The position numbers and the translations under genes were made by a program. Source: Notospermus geniculatus (Eukaryota > Nemertea > Pilidiophora > Heteronemertea > Lineidae). Taken from it: DNA of 64,000 nucleotides. Below are positions 1 through 11,450 of the stretch, piece by piece (positions within the stretch are counted from its first letter, which is position 1; every line of letters begins with the position of its first letter). The notes beneath the pieces are model-generated. The model was given only the letters and a program-made list of their open reading frames with translations. It did no database searches and was not told where the DNA came from. The DNA is taken from assembly GCA_002633025.1 (NCBI GenBank), contig NMRB01000032.1, forward strand, positions 591,295 to 655,294, read 5' to 3'.

Positions 1-500
1 CAGACAATTCCTGCTCAACATAAGAAGTCTGGCCTTGGTATCTTTGAAGGTAGTTTTGCATAGTTGGTGACAAAACAGTCTAAAAATGTGAAGAAATGCA
101 AATTAATTCAGTGGAAAATACATTAAAGAATACCACTGATACAAAGCATTCTCTGATGGCAGATGATACTAGTATTACTAGATTTGCATTCATTTACAAT
201 AGAAATCACCGGCCCGTGATGACATCTGTGAAGAATATCTTCATCAACCTAGCCATCAACTTTATACTTAATTTGAATGTCATTCAGAGATATCAACTAA
301 CTTGAATAATAAACTGAAAAACATACGCTTTTGATGCCGTCATCATCCTCATTTTCATTCTGGCCATCGAGGACTATGTCTACTGTCTCATCAACAAGAT
401 CAGAAGTGTCGTCATCATTGTCAATATTCACGGCATCCAATTCCTTTTGGATCTCTGACTCCAACCAAGTATCATCTTCAATGTCAGGTTCGTTCTCCAT
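1..500 (-). CDS. 5' part of an unrecognised acidic protein (runs off the window)
   Basis: Two exons are visible. The first coding exon is 327-500 (58 codons), with ATG at 498-500 and a GTATGT donor reading down from 326. The next is 1-79, with an acceptor at 80-81, and it is cut by the window edge. Phase is continuous: exon one ends on a whole codon and the second opens in frame for 26 codons. The protein begins MENEPDIEDDTWLESEIQKE and is very acidic up to about residue 54, then becomes polar and helix-prone (LQRYQGQTSYVEQELS). A possible acceptor lies about 10 bases upstream of the ATG, so the start may sit in a second, mostly untranslated exon. I do not recognise the family. The gene is head to head with ITFG2. 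Coding status rests on splice phase and composition only. Confidence 0.6.
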
Positions 501-2095
501 GACCTGCTGAAGGCAAGAACAGAGAGTATAGGTCTATATAACATCGCCCTAGGCCTAGCCTGCCCTCCCTGGTGGTCTAGGCCTATAGTTAGTCAAATGG
601 TAGCACGAGCAGGCTGCACAAGAGAAACTGGTCCTCAGCCTCGGGCTAGCAGCAGCACAGGTGATGGTGGTGGTGGTGGTGGTGGGGGGGGCTTGCTCGC
701 AAAGCAGTCATCAATCACATGATGATCAATCCTCAATATATAACGCCAGGCATGGCAATGCCAAGCAAGCTGCTGACTGTCACGATGATGTGCTTTATTT
801 AAGGCCTAGGCCCTTAGGCAGGCCTGCCTACCGGTGTACTGTTAACTGTAGGCCTAGGCCTAGGCTAGGCAGGCTTAGGTAGGTTGGTAGCCTACCCTAC
901 CAAGCCTGCCTCATGATCCCTAAAGCCTACCGGTAACTGGTAAAGAAGTCGGTAAGATAAAAACATGCATGATGATGTGCTATGTGGATGATTCGTGAAC
1001 AATCATGAATCATTCAACAATTCATTCATCATGGCATGGCCATATGGATGGATAGGCCTAGTAGCTAGCTAGGCCTAGATAGAGCATGTAGAGGCCCACC
1101 TAGGGCAGGCTAGGCACAGGGGGCGGCAGGCCTAAGCCTAGGCGCGCCCCCTATGTCATGATGTAATGCCATGGTATCAATGGTTCATGGTAGGCCTACC
1201 GGTAGGCCCTAGGCTATGCATGTATGGCATGGGGGGGACGAGTGCATGAGTGAGAGCTCAGGCCTTCTTCCTAGGCCTAGGCCCTATCTGGAAAGCTGTG
1301 AAGCTGAAGCCTGTTGTGAAGGGCCCCTTTCCGGCTAGGCCTACTTCGATCGATTTCACAGAAAATCGGATTTGAAAAGGATGGAAAAAAGGGTTCAGAA
1401 ACTCACTTCAAAGGTAAATACTGACAAGGACTCTTTTATTCAAGTCTGAACTCAAACAATTTTCTCATGACATGCAGGAGGACATGGAGGAGCGTTTTTG
1501 CCAACAAAATTGACTTTGTGTACATCGACGACCACCATCTTGGATTTTTAAACTGGTAGCTCGCTTGTTGAATACACTTTGTACAGGCAGCGGGCACCTG
1601 TCCACCTGAAGAATAGTCGTTATTCGTTTCCAGGAAGCCACTTCCGGTTAACCTCGTTTCCAGTGCCACTGGCAGTGGTCAACATGCATCGCACTCATTC
1701 ATAAGTAGCGTGTTCGGAAAGCTTCCTCGGGGAGGCTCGGGGAAGCGGGAGAGCGTTCGGTAAGGTATTTGGCAGGCTGCCAAGGCTTCCTCGAGCCTGG
1801 CCGAAGTGAGCGACTCGCCGAGTCGCTCACTTGGGGAAACTCCCGGCATGCATTTCGTTTTCTTTCCAATCCGACAATGCTGATTGGCTAAACGTGGAAC
1901 ATTTCACGCCTGCAACCCACAGTAGTACCTTTCCCCGAGGAAGGGCAAATATCGTTCGGAAATTTGCCTTCACTGGGCATGCTCACATTCCCCGAAGCTC
2001 GGGGAAGAAATTTCCTCGGGGAAGCTTTCCGAACACGGCCGTCATTTTGGATCCTTCAAAATCATGTTTTTTCTGTAGTTTAATGAAACACCATA
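501..2095. other. Shared upstream region between two divergent genes; TAGGCC-rich, with a foldback element
   Basis: No coding exon is visible. The region holds a (TGG)n microsatellite near 664-688, dense AGGCCTAGGCC-type simple sequence from about 540 to 1340, and an inverted-repeat element at 1709-2037. It separates the gene at 1-500 from ITFG2 and presumably contains both promoters. No TATA box could be assigned. Confidence 0.6.
1709..2037. mobile_element. Foldback/MITE-like element beside the ITFG2 start
   Basis: The left end CGTGTTCGGAAAGCTTCC (1709-1726) is repeated as an exact inverted copy ending at 2037. Near the ends, both arms carry further CTCGGGGAA-type blocks. The element is about 329 bp with no transposase, which fits a non-autonomous DNA element. 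It ends only 58 bases before the ITFG2 ATG, so it probably overlaps the promoter or 5' UTR. No target-site duplication was confirmed. Confidence 0.6.
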
Positions 2096-5000
2096 ATGAG
2101 GACAGTTTGCTTTGTTGATAGATTGGAATTGGATTGTCCTGGAAACCTTTTCAATCAGGCGCTCGCGATTGGGGATGTTGATAATGATAAGGTCAACATC
2201 CCATGTCAAGTTTTTTTCTTAGGCCTTTTTGCTTTGATGTACAAGTAGCCTAGTACATTATGTACATGACATGCAGGACAATGCTCTCACTTGATGCCGG
2301 ATGGTCTGTTGACACTGACAGTTCATGTTCAAAATGCTCGCCACTGCATTAATTGAAATGCTGAATCACTATTTTCGTGCATCATTTTCTCTTGCAGGGC
2401 AATGAAGTTGTTGTGGGAAATGTCAGTGGACAAATGCGAGTATTCAAGCTCACTGACAGCCAGCCATGGGGGTGCTGCTGTGACTTAGGAATGGTGAGGC
2501 TCGGCTGGGTCTTTGTTCTGTACAAGACGCTTTTATTTCAATTCTGAAGTGATTATAAATATTATGTTTCTGATTGTTCTGACCTGATGAAAACAGGAGA
2601 CTATAGGGTAGGGGGGCCTATTCAATTAATATGTTGTTGATAATCACTATTGGTAAAAACCAATGTTCTTTTCTTTCAGATAACTTGTATTGGCATTGGG
2701 GATATCTGTAACCTAGGAAGAGTGAGTATTCAGCCTCATTTTGATCCAGAGCACAAAAAATTCTACCAGGGTCCTGTGTTATGGAAACCATTTTGAAAGG
2801 TAATGGAGCAAGGTAGTGATATTAGAAAGAGTCTTAAGTATGGTTTGCAGATTTTAACTTTCTTCTGCTAAAAGAGAGGATGACATATCGTCTTTCCATA
2901 GTTACTTACCCCATCACAGCAGCAGTTGGAAGCCATAGAAAAAGATATTTGCTTTTTAATTTCAGAACTTCATTGTGTGTCTGACTGCTGAGGGAAAGTG
3001 TCACATCTTTGACTTAAAAGGCCTGGCAAATGTAAGTGTTACATAAAGGTAGGTATTTATCATACATCTGATCTTGTGTGCTAGAAGGTGGTTAAAGTCA
3101 TCAAGAAAAGGCTGGAGGATAAGTGGATTACTACCATGTGCTTTTAGGAATGGGCCTCAGAGTCAGAGGTTGACCAAACACATTCCAATATCTTCACTAC
3201 ACATTGCTTTGACTTTTAGAGTTCCTTTTTTCTAGGAGGCTCGAGGGGCAGACACAAAAGAGAAGGAGAAAGATAAAGATGGAATGGATGACCTTTCTGC
3301 TTCTGCCAGTCATCAGATGAAACCAATATTCTCACAACAACTGGAGGCGAATAGCAGAGTTATGCTTCTTGGAGATTTAAGTGAGTTAGTGATTGATTGA
3401 TCAGTGAGTCAGTTTCTACTCGTGGCTAGTAGTTGAAGGCATTAGAATGATTTCAGAGAAGACAATTACGGTAAAGATATTCAATGGGAAGCTTTCATTG
3501 AGAGCTTTGCAATGGATTCAAAGGTGATATTGGTTCCAGAGATTTTTTCTCTGAAATTTTGATGGAGTCACCACTCCAGTGAATGGGTTAATGTAACACA
3601 CCAGCATTTTTTTTGCAGACAATGATGGGAAGATGGCTCTTGCAATAGGCTACTCAGATCGTGCTGTACGGCAGTTCCAATGGCAGGAGGTGGAGGACAA
3701 GGATGCCAGCAGTGTGCTGGGTGGAAAGATTGTGCAAGTGGAAAGGTGGCAACTTGCTGGACAAGTTAGTTTCTTCAGATTTGTGCTAAGTTCAGTTGTG
3801 AATGATGTGAATGCAATAGATGGGGTGGGGGAAACATCCCAGGGGGCAGATGTCCTACTAGAGAGGAAAATACATGTGAATAAAAGTAGTAGTGAGGTTT
3901 TGCTCCTACTAGAGGACAAGACCTGCCTAATACATTGGCTTTGTTCTATTCACTGAAGGGAATCAAATATCACACAGAATTTTCTACATCAGACTTCATT
4001 TGTTTCCAGATTGGTTCAATATCTCTCAACACATCACCAGAAGGTGTGCAGGAGCTAATGGTAGCACAGCCTGGTGGGACATTCGTCACCCTGATCAGGA
4101 CTAAGGATAAAAAGCCAAAAGAATCCCCTCCAAGTCCTGGGTCGTCTAAACCGTAAGCTGTTAGTTTTTCTTTCCGTACATTTCATCTTTTAATCATTCG
4201 TGTTGTAGATTTCATTGGGACTTTTGTTTGCTTTGAATATTTTGGCCAACATGCATTCATTACTCCTTTTTTTCCAGGGGATCTCCTGGTAGTCCAACAA
4301 GTGTTTGCCCCTCTCTGGTCTACCATCCCCTTGGCTCCTCAATGGCCAGGAACAATTGTGTCACATCAGAAGTAGTGGGAGGAATCCGACGAGCCCAAAC
4401 TGATAACAAGCCTACTTTTTATGCTGTAGCCACATTAGATGGTAAGTATAGTGGTATCTCCCTCCGTGGATACCTCTGCGAGGAGGACTCCTCTCATTAA
4501 GGACACCAAAGTTCAGAGGTCATCCATTTCTATTCATTTTGACTTCTTTGATCAGGACACCTCTCAACTGAGGGCAGTTCTCTTGCAGGCACTGTGATGA
4601 TGATAGAAAATGACAAGATTCTTTGGTCTTTACAAGTTGATCATCAGTTATTTGGTCTTACCAAGTTGGACATTACAGTAAGTGGAATCTTGTAATAGAG
4701 GATGTGGACTGAATGGTAGCTTTAAATTTGCTGTAGTCATGCCTGGTTCAGAGTCTGTTGGTCTGTCGAAAACGTTCCACAGACCAAGACTCGGTATGAG
4801 TACAATGCTGGTTTTGACCAAAAACACACCAATATTTCAGAATTCACTTCAAAGTTTTGAATTGATTACACGCAAATCTATCTATCACTGCTTCAATCCA
4901 TGACACTGTTCTTCCTGAACTTCAATTTGCTCATCAATTTTCAGGGCAATGATCAAGATGAAGTAATTGTCTGCTCGTGGGATGGACAGACATATATTGT

Positions 5001-5674
5001 GGATCATAGTAGAGAAGTTGTTCGCTTCCATTTTGATGAAAATGTTGTCGCTTTTGCTGCTGGTAAGATTAATGGCTCAGTGGTTCTCACCACAGGCAGC
5101 CTTCCAGGATGGCAGGCATTTCCATATACAACAAACCTCGATGCAATATTGGTGGTCATTTATAATGTTTCAGTTCCAAAATTGAACACTCAGCTTCCAG
5201 TACCAGTCCTGCCAGTTGCAGGGTTTCCCTTGACATCTCCCCAGAAAGGTTTCTGGAGGGACTGGGGTAGTAATGTGAAATGATGAGAGTATATCTGTGG
5301 AAAGTTCAACACAAAAAAAGCTTCCTATTTATTTCTGATACCAGTATCATACATGCCATAGTTTTAGGTTTGGTTGACTTTGTCATTGATCATTTGACCT
5401 ATATTCATGTTTTCTTCCAGGTCACTTTGCTCTGACTGAACAACAGAATGTGCCCTGCCTCATCTACGTTACCTTCAGCAATAAGATGTACATTTATTAC
5501 GACATTACCATGCCATGTGTGCAGACGTCAAATCTGATCAAAACAATGGAGAAGGATAAGGACTTGCCACATTTTTTGGCGTGTTTAAACATTGACAGTA
5601 CAAATCAAAGCGAAGTACGGGAACTTTATCATTGGTGCTTGTATGGAAATAGGAAAAAGGCTAATGATACATGA
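2096..5674 (+). CDS. ITFG2: ITFG2 orthologue (KICSTOR complex subunit), complete
   Basis: Eleven exons join in phase: 2096-2191, 2398-2493, 2680-2721, 2966-3031, 3236-3380, 3619-3764, 4010-4152, 4278-4441, 4589-4677, 4945-5062, 5421-5674. They give 452 residues, close to the 447 of human ITFG2. The N-terminus ([16 protein letters not shown], then GDVDNDKGNEVVVG) matches the human start and first FG-GAP-like blade, which fixes the ATG at 2096. Other conserved blocks are the [13 protein letters not shown] segment, [17 protein letters not shown] and [19 protein letters not shown]. In vertebrates ITFG2 forms KICSTOR with KPTN, SZT2 and C12orf66 (KICS2), which holds GATOR1 at the lysosome so that mTORC1 can sense nutrients. 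The fold is a seven-bladed propeller-like repeat. All visible junctions are GT/AG. Family identity is remembered, not searched. Confidence 0.95.
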
Positions 5675-6457
5675 ACAGTGGCACAAGGCAAAGAACATTT
5701 AGAGATTTTTGAATAAATTTTCTGTGATTATAAATTTTGTCTTGTTTAATTTTATAGTGTCCTTCTTCCACATATTGCAGAGTTTTCCATTCTATGGGCC
5801 AGAGATTTGAGCCTTTTTGCCCTTATGGAGATACTATCCATAGGCCTATTCCAAAACTACCGGTACGGGTATCTTTTTTTTGAGAATCAGTTGTTACCCT
5901 AGCACCAGTAATATTGAATCTGGGGCAATAAGAGAAGATGAACCACAGATTCTTGTGGTTAGGAGGCCGAAGGACCTTGCATGCTTTACATGCAAAGGAT
6001 TCTGGGAAATCACAGAGCCTGTTCGGAGGACCTGCTTGGATGATGCTGGTGTGTGTATAGTTCAATGAATTTTATCATAGTTAGTGCATGAAAAACCATA
6101 GACTGTAATAACAAAATATATTTTGAGTAATGTCTTGCGGCTGTAGGTACTTCCTATTCAGTAAGTCAAATTTATAAATTTAGTACGAATTGCCTATATT
6201 CACGTATCTGAGAATGAACTGCTGGATTCACCTAATTTGCATATCAGAATGAGAAATCATGAAAATCAGTGATACCCCAAACTAGATCTCAGAACGAGGA
6301 TGACAGTCAAAAGGAGGTAAATAAAGCCTGCAACCCAACCAGGAAGTACACAATGACATGCATGATATATGCAATAACAATCAAAAAAGACATAAAAGAT
6401 GCATTCTGACAGGTGTTTTTAATGAACAAATGAATTGAATTAAAATTTGCCCACACA
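5675..6457. other. Intergenic stretch between ITFG2 and the GATD1-like gene
   Basis: Apart from the ITFG2 poly(A) signal, nothing here could be supported as coding or as a defined element. Short open frames on both strands lack splice context or recognisable protein sequence. The right part presumably holds the GATD1-like promoter. Confidence 0.5.
5712..5717 (+). terminator. Probable ITFG2 poly(A) signal
   Basis: AATAAA lies 38 bases after the ITFG2 stop, in AT-rich sequence. Confidence 0.6.
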
Positions 6458-8144
6458 ATGGCTCAACCTAAGTCAAATTGTTTGATTATACTGAGTGCTG
6501 CAATAGAGGGTAGGGCCTGTTTTCACCACACACACTTTTGAGTTGACACAAACACTGAAACAGAACATGACATCATGATGATGAGTAGCCTAGGCCTAGG
6601 CCTACCTATAGCTAGGCCCGCAGCAGCATCCGCAGCAGCATTGTGGTTGGATAGGGGGACCACCACACAGGTTCTTAACTGACAATGTGGCCCTAAGCCT
6701 TAGGGCCTAAGCAGCATGCTAAGTGAAGCACTGAAGTGTGTACTGTTGTAAGGACCTGCGAGAGTGTGATCCCCTATCTATTTTTTGACCACAAGAACCT
6801 ATGTTTTCTGACTGACCACCTAGGCAGGCCTACCTGCACTTATTTATTTCTTTATTCAATTGCAGGTGTGAACTCCCAATCTTTTATTCAAGCATTCACC
6901 TTGACTCACTCGACGTTTTCTGTCCAGCTTGCAGCACCAAATGTAAGTAGGCTACTGGTGTGGCCTAGGCATGCTAGGATAGGATGGCTTCCATCCATCC
7001 ACATCGTGAATTAGAAATTCACATGGATGATGGATGGATCCAAGGAGGAGTTCCATGTGTTCCCTCTAGTTCAGTTGGGGGGGGGGGGGGGGNNNNNNNN
7101 NNNNNNNNNNNNNNNNNNNNNNNNNNNNNNNNNNNNNNNNNNNNNNNNNNNNNCGTTGTCAGTGGGATTTGGTACATATACATTGACTTGGTGAGACCTT
7201 CATTCAAACCAGGTCTCTGGTCAGAGAATCGAAATCGCGCTTTATTTTAATTCAGACTTCTAAGTTCTAGTCAACATGTACGCCTATATTCGTTCATCCT
7301 GTGCATGATCATATTTCAGGGCCGGCCATCAGAATTCATCAATCAAGATGACAGCAGTCGCCGTTGGCTCAATGATTTCAGGGCAAAGTCGTTTTCAAAT
7401 CCAATCAGTCTAGAAATGGTTGATGGTAGGTGTCAGATAGGGCACTGTGTCTTCTTACACTACAGCAGAATCAGTTCAGTTCTATGATTTGGTGAAAGTT
7501 TTGGCCAAAAGAGTGAAAGAAATGATTTACTGTATCATGGGAAAGTGGGGAATTTAAGTCACTGTTATGGCTTCAATTTTGATACCATTTCTGTATGCAT
7601 TGATGTTGTTAATATGACATGTTTTACAGCCAATCGTTATTCAGCTTTGCTGTTACCCAGCATGCCAGGCTCAGTGTTTGATCTTGCTCACAATCTTGAA
7701 CTCTCTCAGATCATCAACCACTTTGTAAAAGAAAAAAGTAAGTACAAAATTGATTTTTTGCCACTTTCAAAGCCTTTGATTGTCATTGCCAGAACAAAGG
7801 ACAATAGAACGTCCCTAANAATTGCAGTTTTCTTTACTGTGCTGTATACAACTGAATGCTGCTCCTTTTAAGCATAATCAGCACTTGGCTAGCTTGAATA
7901 CTCATGATGAATAGTCGTACTGAACATTGATTACATGGATTATTCTGTGCTCACTGTTTTGACAATCTTGACTTCGAAGCAGAACTGGCTTTGTTTAGTG
8001 GTCCAAATGGTCAATTTTGTAATGTTTGACATTGTTTAAATGGCACAAGATTATTGATAATTTACTGGTATTGTTCTGATGAATATGTCAAACAGTTCAG
8101 TTTGGCATTTCTTTTCAGATACCAGTTCTATCATGATCATGTAA
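6458..8144 (+). CDS. GATD1: GATD1 (PDDC1) orthologue, second half missing in this assembly
   Basis: Exons 6458-6509, 6866-6942, 7320-7425 and 7630-7737 join in phase. They encode an N-terminus beginning MAQPKSNCLIILSAAIEG, followed by VNSQSFIQAFT, RRWLNDFRAKSFSNP and SALLLPSMPGSVFDLA. These align along residues 1 to about 115 of human GATD1, a class I glutamine amidotransferase-like (DJ-1/PfpI-type) protein of about 220 residues. The segment with the nucleophile elbow (VGHG region) is not found. The only in-phase continuation seen is a short exon, 8119-8144, adding eight residues and a stop. A 61-base N gap lies in the second intron (7093-7153), not where the lost exons should be. This may be a truncated isoform, a misassembly or a broken gene. 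Family assignment is strong; the 3' structure is uncertain. Confidence 0.8.
7093..7153. other. Assembly gap (N run)
   Basis: 61 undetermined bases directly after a run of G (7077-7092), inside the second intron of the GATD1-like gene. Confidence 0.99.
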
Positions 8145-8213
8145 CTACCAGGTGTTGTCAGAAAGTCTGTTGCATTTATGTAAGGTACAACTTGACATGT
8201 GAATCAAACGATA

Positions 8214-8219
8214 AATAAA
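8214..8219 (+). terminator. Possible poly(A) signal for the GATD1-like gene
   Basis: AATAAA lies 70 bases after the short terminal exon. It supports a real transcript end here if that exon is used. Confidence 0.4.
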
Positions 8220-8399
8220 GTGAACATATTTTGAAAGTTATTTCCTTTGATGCATCTTTTACTCAACTTTCAAAGGACTGCATAGCATGTATGCCTTCTC
8301 TCCCCTTCTGCCTGCTACAGAAAAGTAATCCCGAGGTTCAGGCCATTTTACTAGGCTCTATTACCTCCCTTGTAAAAAAACATACTTGTGTAAAGAATT

Positions 8400-8460
8400 G
8401 AAGTGCCACACTGGGATTCGAACCGGCAAGTTTTGAGACAATCTAGAGCAATCACTCACA
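8400..8460 (-). repeat. tRNA-derived (SINE-like) fragment
   Basis: Read on the minus strand, this segment carries GGTTCGAATCCCA, a typical pol III B box and T-arm. The rest of the cloverleaf is poorly formed, so it is more likely a SINE remnant or tRNA pseudogene than a working tRNA. Confidence 0.45.
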
Positions 8461-8536
8461 AATGGTAACATATACCTCTCTCAGTTGTGGGATTATGACA
8501 AGAGTAGAAGACAAATGATGTGATGACAGATGTCGC

Positions 8537-8542
8537 TTTATT
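8537..8542 (-). terminator. Probable poly(A) signal of the unknown membrane-protein gene
   Basis: AATAAA on the minus strand lies about 340 bases after that gene's stop codon. Confidence 0.45.
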
Positions 8543-8880
8543 CAACAGGAAGAGTTTCACTCGTATAGATAACCAAAAATACATGAATATAACACACCAC
8601 AAATTCAGGTAACTTCACTGGGAAACAGGCTGCTCTCCAATGCACTAAAAACTTGTACAAATTCCTTGGATGGAGCATTCCTCTGTTCATAGTTGAGGTA
8701 CCGGTAATAGGCTTTCCAAGGAATGTGGATGGATGAAATACTGAGATACAGCCAATGATAACTTGCACCTTGAATAATGAAGATGTCTCTCTTCAAAGGA
8801 TAAAAAATTCATGACCTCATTTGCACTGTGCTGGGAACCTAGGATGGAGGGTCGGGAACATTTCCGAAGATAAAATTGGC

Positions 8881-10673
8881 TCAAACACTTGATACGCGAT
8901 CAGCATGTTCAATACGGCGTTGATCAATATTGACTGAGATTAAACGGAATGCTGTCACTGTTTGAAAAATACAAGTAACAACTGCTTGCACTGGTGGTGA
9001 GAGCACAAAGGCACAACTCTCGCCAACATTTCTCACAAAAACGAAAATAGGTAGAATAAGATTGTTAAACACAGTTGTCAGCAGTGGCTTGAGAACATAA
9101 CTACCAGCAATTTCTATCACTTTAACTAATGATGGAACGATCAGTTGGCCATAGAAAAAGCGGTATCCTTCCATCAGCGCAATGATGAAGAAACTTGTGA
9201 CAATTCGAAGGACACCAAAAAATTCCCTCCAAGCACGGATTACCCATCTTTCGACCCTGAAAAAAAGATAAACAAATTACAGGAATAAACAACACGATGG
9301 AAACAAACATATTGGTAGTTTACGTACCGGTACTCCGTCAAGTTATGGATGCTTCGTGAATAAGGTCACTGGCCAGGTATCTACTGCAGAGAGCAACATC
9401 ATCTGAAGCCTCACCATAGTAAATAACATGAAGAAGTGATTGAACTTACACATCAGCAACTTCCTGCATCTTGGCCCTTGGAACATCGGGCTCCAAGTAT
9501 GTGCGGTAGTAGGTGACAACTGGAGCTTCAAATACATACATACGCCTGAAAGGGTACAATGGAATTAATTTAGTCACTTGCAGACCGTACAAATCATATT
9601 GAAGAGTTCAGGCAAAGAATGATACTTCCCCAGTATATCCCCAATTTTTGCAGCACCAGACTTTTCAATACTATGATTGAAAACTGCCCCTATAAAGGTC
9701 TCACGTTTTTCTATCCAAAGTTAGAAAGTATCTAACATGTAAGCTTACAACTAAACAATGCAATCATCAGCCTCTACTTACTTGTTACCAAGGGAATCCA
9801 CTTCATTATTCGCAGGTACTTCTACAGGCGGTTTTGGTTCTACTAGAGCACTTATGTCAACAGGACCCACCTGAAATCAAGTACAACATATCTCATGTTA
9901 AAGGGTGGGTCAAAATTAGCCCTCATTATTCAGTCGATACACCAGTACCATGGACTACATATAAACTGATTCCTCGCTATGACATGTATGAACACATTGC
10001 AAGTTCCAAACAGTCCAGTGGAACATTTTGGTAAGGATAGTGTACTAAAAGCATAGACAGTGATCAACTGTGTTTATGATTACCTCATCTTTTCCAGCTG
10101 TTGGCCATTTCAACAAAGGGAAGTCTGCAGATGCCTTCTTTTTATCACCTTCTCCAGCTGAAATAAAATTCCATGAATGATAGGAATCTGATTTGGCACA
10201 ATGTCTACTCTGCATTTCTGATCAAGGTCTATGTCATGGACACAAGCATAATAAATGAGAGAATGTATCTTTGAGGATGATAGTAGTGCTATTAGCTGAA
10301 AATGGACGACAGATAAAGATTTTGATAAGCGAGATTAGCATACCAGTCTTCCCTCCATGATCATCTTTATGAGACAGGCCATCTTCTTGTCGTTTTCTGA
10401 AAGAAGAAACATGTGGCATAAAAACTGTCAAGACCAGTGACCATTCACGATCTGTCATGCTATAGTTTGTCTGACCTTTCAAATTTGAGAGTGACCAGGG
10501 TCAACTTTCAGCCGAGGCACTCAGGCTTCTTCGTTTTGAAAATTACTTACCGGTATGGTACCTGATAACATAAGCCTGATTTTCTTTTGCAAAATTAAAG
10601 AGGTTAGAAAAAAAAATCTATAGACAACTTACTCATTGACATTGTCCATTTTCCCCTCAGGTTCCATCTCCAT
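8881..10673 (-). CDS. Unrecognised hydrophobic (probable membrane) protein, complete
   Basis: Six exons join in phase on the minus strand: 10633-10673 (ATG 10671-10673), 10344-10396, 10084-10157, 9782-9870, 9450-9545 and 8881-9256 (stop 8881-8883). The protein has 242 residues. Residues 1 to about 90 are hydrophilic with many Lys and Asp (KRQEDGLSHKDDHGGK). A conserved-looking block follows (MYVFEAPVVTYYRTYLEPDV), then ERWVIRAWREFFGVLRIV. The last 120 residues contain several hydrophobic stretches (for example IVTSFFIIALMEGYRFFYG and NLILPIFVFVRNVG), which I read as up to four membrane or membrane-associated helices. There is no signal peptide. I do not recognise the family and propose no function. 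All introns have GT/AG ends. The gene converges with the GATD1-like gene and diverges from the DSTYK-like gene. Confidence 0.85.
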
Positions 10674-11084
10674 AAATTTCACTTGTTTTTGTGTGCATTC
10701 GACATAGTCACCTGACTTACATTAGGCCCCATTATCTGATATCCTGTCACGATTAACTGACATAGATAGATAACTCTGTCCAATAGCGTTCAGAACTGAG
10801 AATGCCTCCAAATCCATGCAACTAACTACCGGGTTTACGGAGGACAATGTCAATGTCAAGCTGTGGCAGGCCTACAACAGTAACAGACAGAATGTAAGAG
10901 AAACGTGAGTAGGCCTCCAAATGTATCAATAACATGATAAACATTAAAAGTCATAGGATAGGGTTTTGTTAGGGTTAGGGCTAGGGTTGGGCCTAGTAGG
11001 AGGGTTGTGCCTAGGGCGGGGTAGGGTTAGGTTAGAACAAGGAAGGCTGCTAGGCCAGACCTGTCCAGACCCCCGGGTTTCCAG

Positions 11085-11450
11085 TGCCGCTATATTCACT
11101 TCTAAATTTCTGGGTGCCGCCTAAGTATGTTGTGTGATTCGACCACCAGACGGCAACTTTGATGGCCTAGGGGGCCCGAATTTTCTAGTGTGGAAGGTGA
11201 ACCTGGAGGGGGGTCTGGGGGCACTCCCCCAGAAAAATTTGACAATTTAAGTGCTTTAGATGCGTTTTCCTGGCATCTGAGAACAAAACACTTGAATTTA
11301 GAATTGGGTGCCGCTAAATTGGGTTTTGGTGCCGCGGAGATCCCCTTTAAAGCTTCCAAAGTGCCGCATGTGGCACTCTGTTCATTTTTCCTTGGTGCCG
11401 CCAAAATATTTTTAGGTGCCGCTGGCGGCTCTTGGTGCCGCGTTTGGACA
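11085..11450. repeat. Degenerate repeat with recurring GGTGCCGC motif
   Basis: GGTGCCGC or a near copy appears at least six times at irregular spacing. The sequence looks like a decayed repetitive element; the family is unknown. Confidence 0.4.

Larger units (their letters stand above)
8145..8880. other. Convergent intergenic region with a tRNA-derived fragment
   Basis: No coding exon is seen. It holds the probable 3' ends of the two flanking convergent genes, including a reverse-strand AATAAA at 8537-8542, and a short tRNA-like block on the minus strand near 8400-8460. Confidence 0.5.

Noticed and set aside
3650-3919. Minus-strand 89-codon frame with a leader-like start
   Set aside because: It lies opposite an ITFG2 exon and its intron, with no independent evidence.
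7738-7871. Read-through frame after the fourth GATD1-like exon (KPLIVIARTKDN)
   Set aside because: KP resembles the next human residues, but a perfect GTAAGT donor precedes it and the following sequence does not match GATD1.
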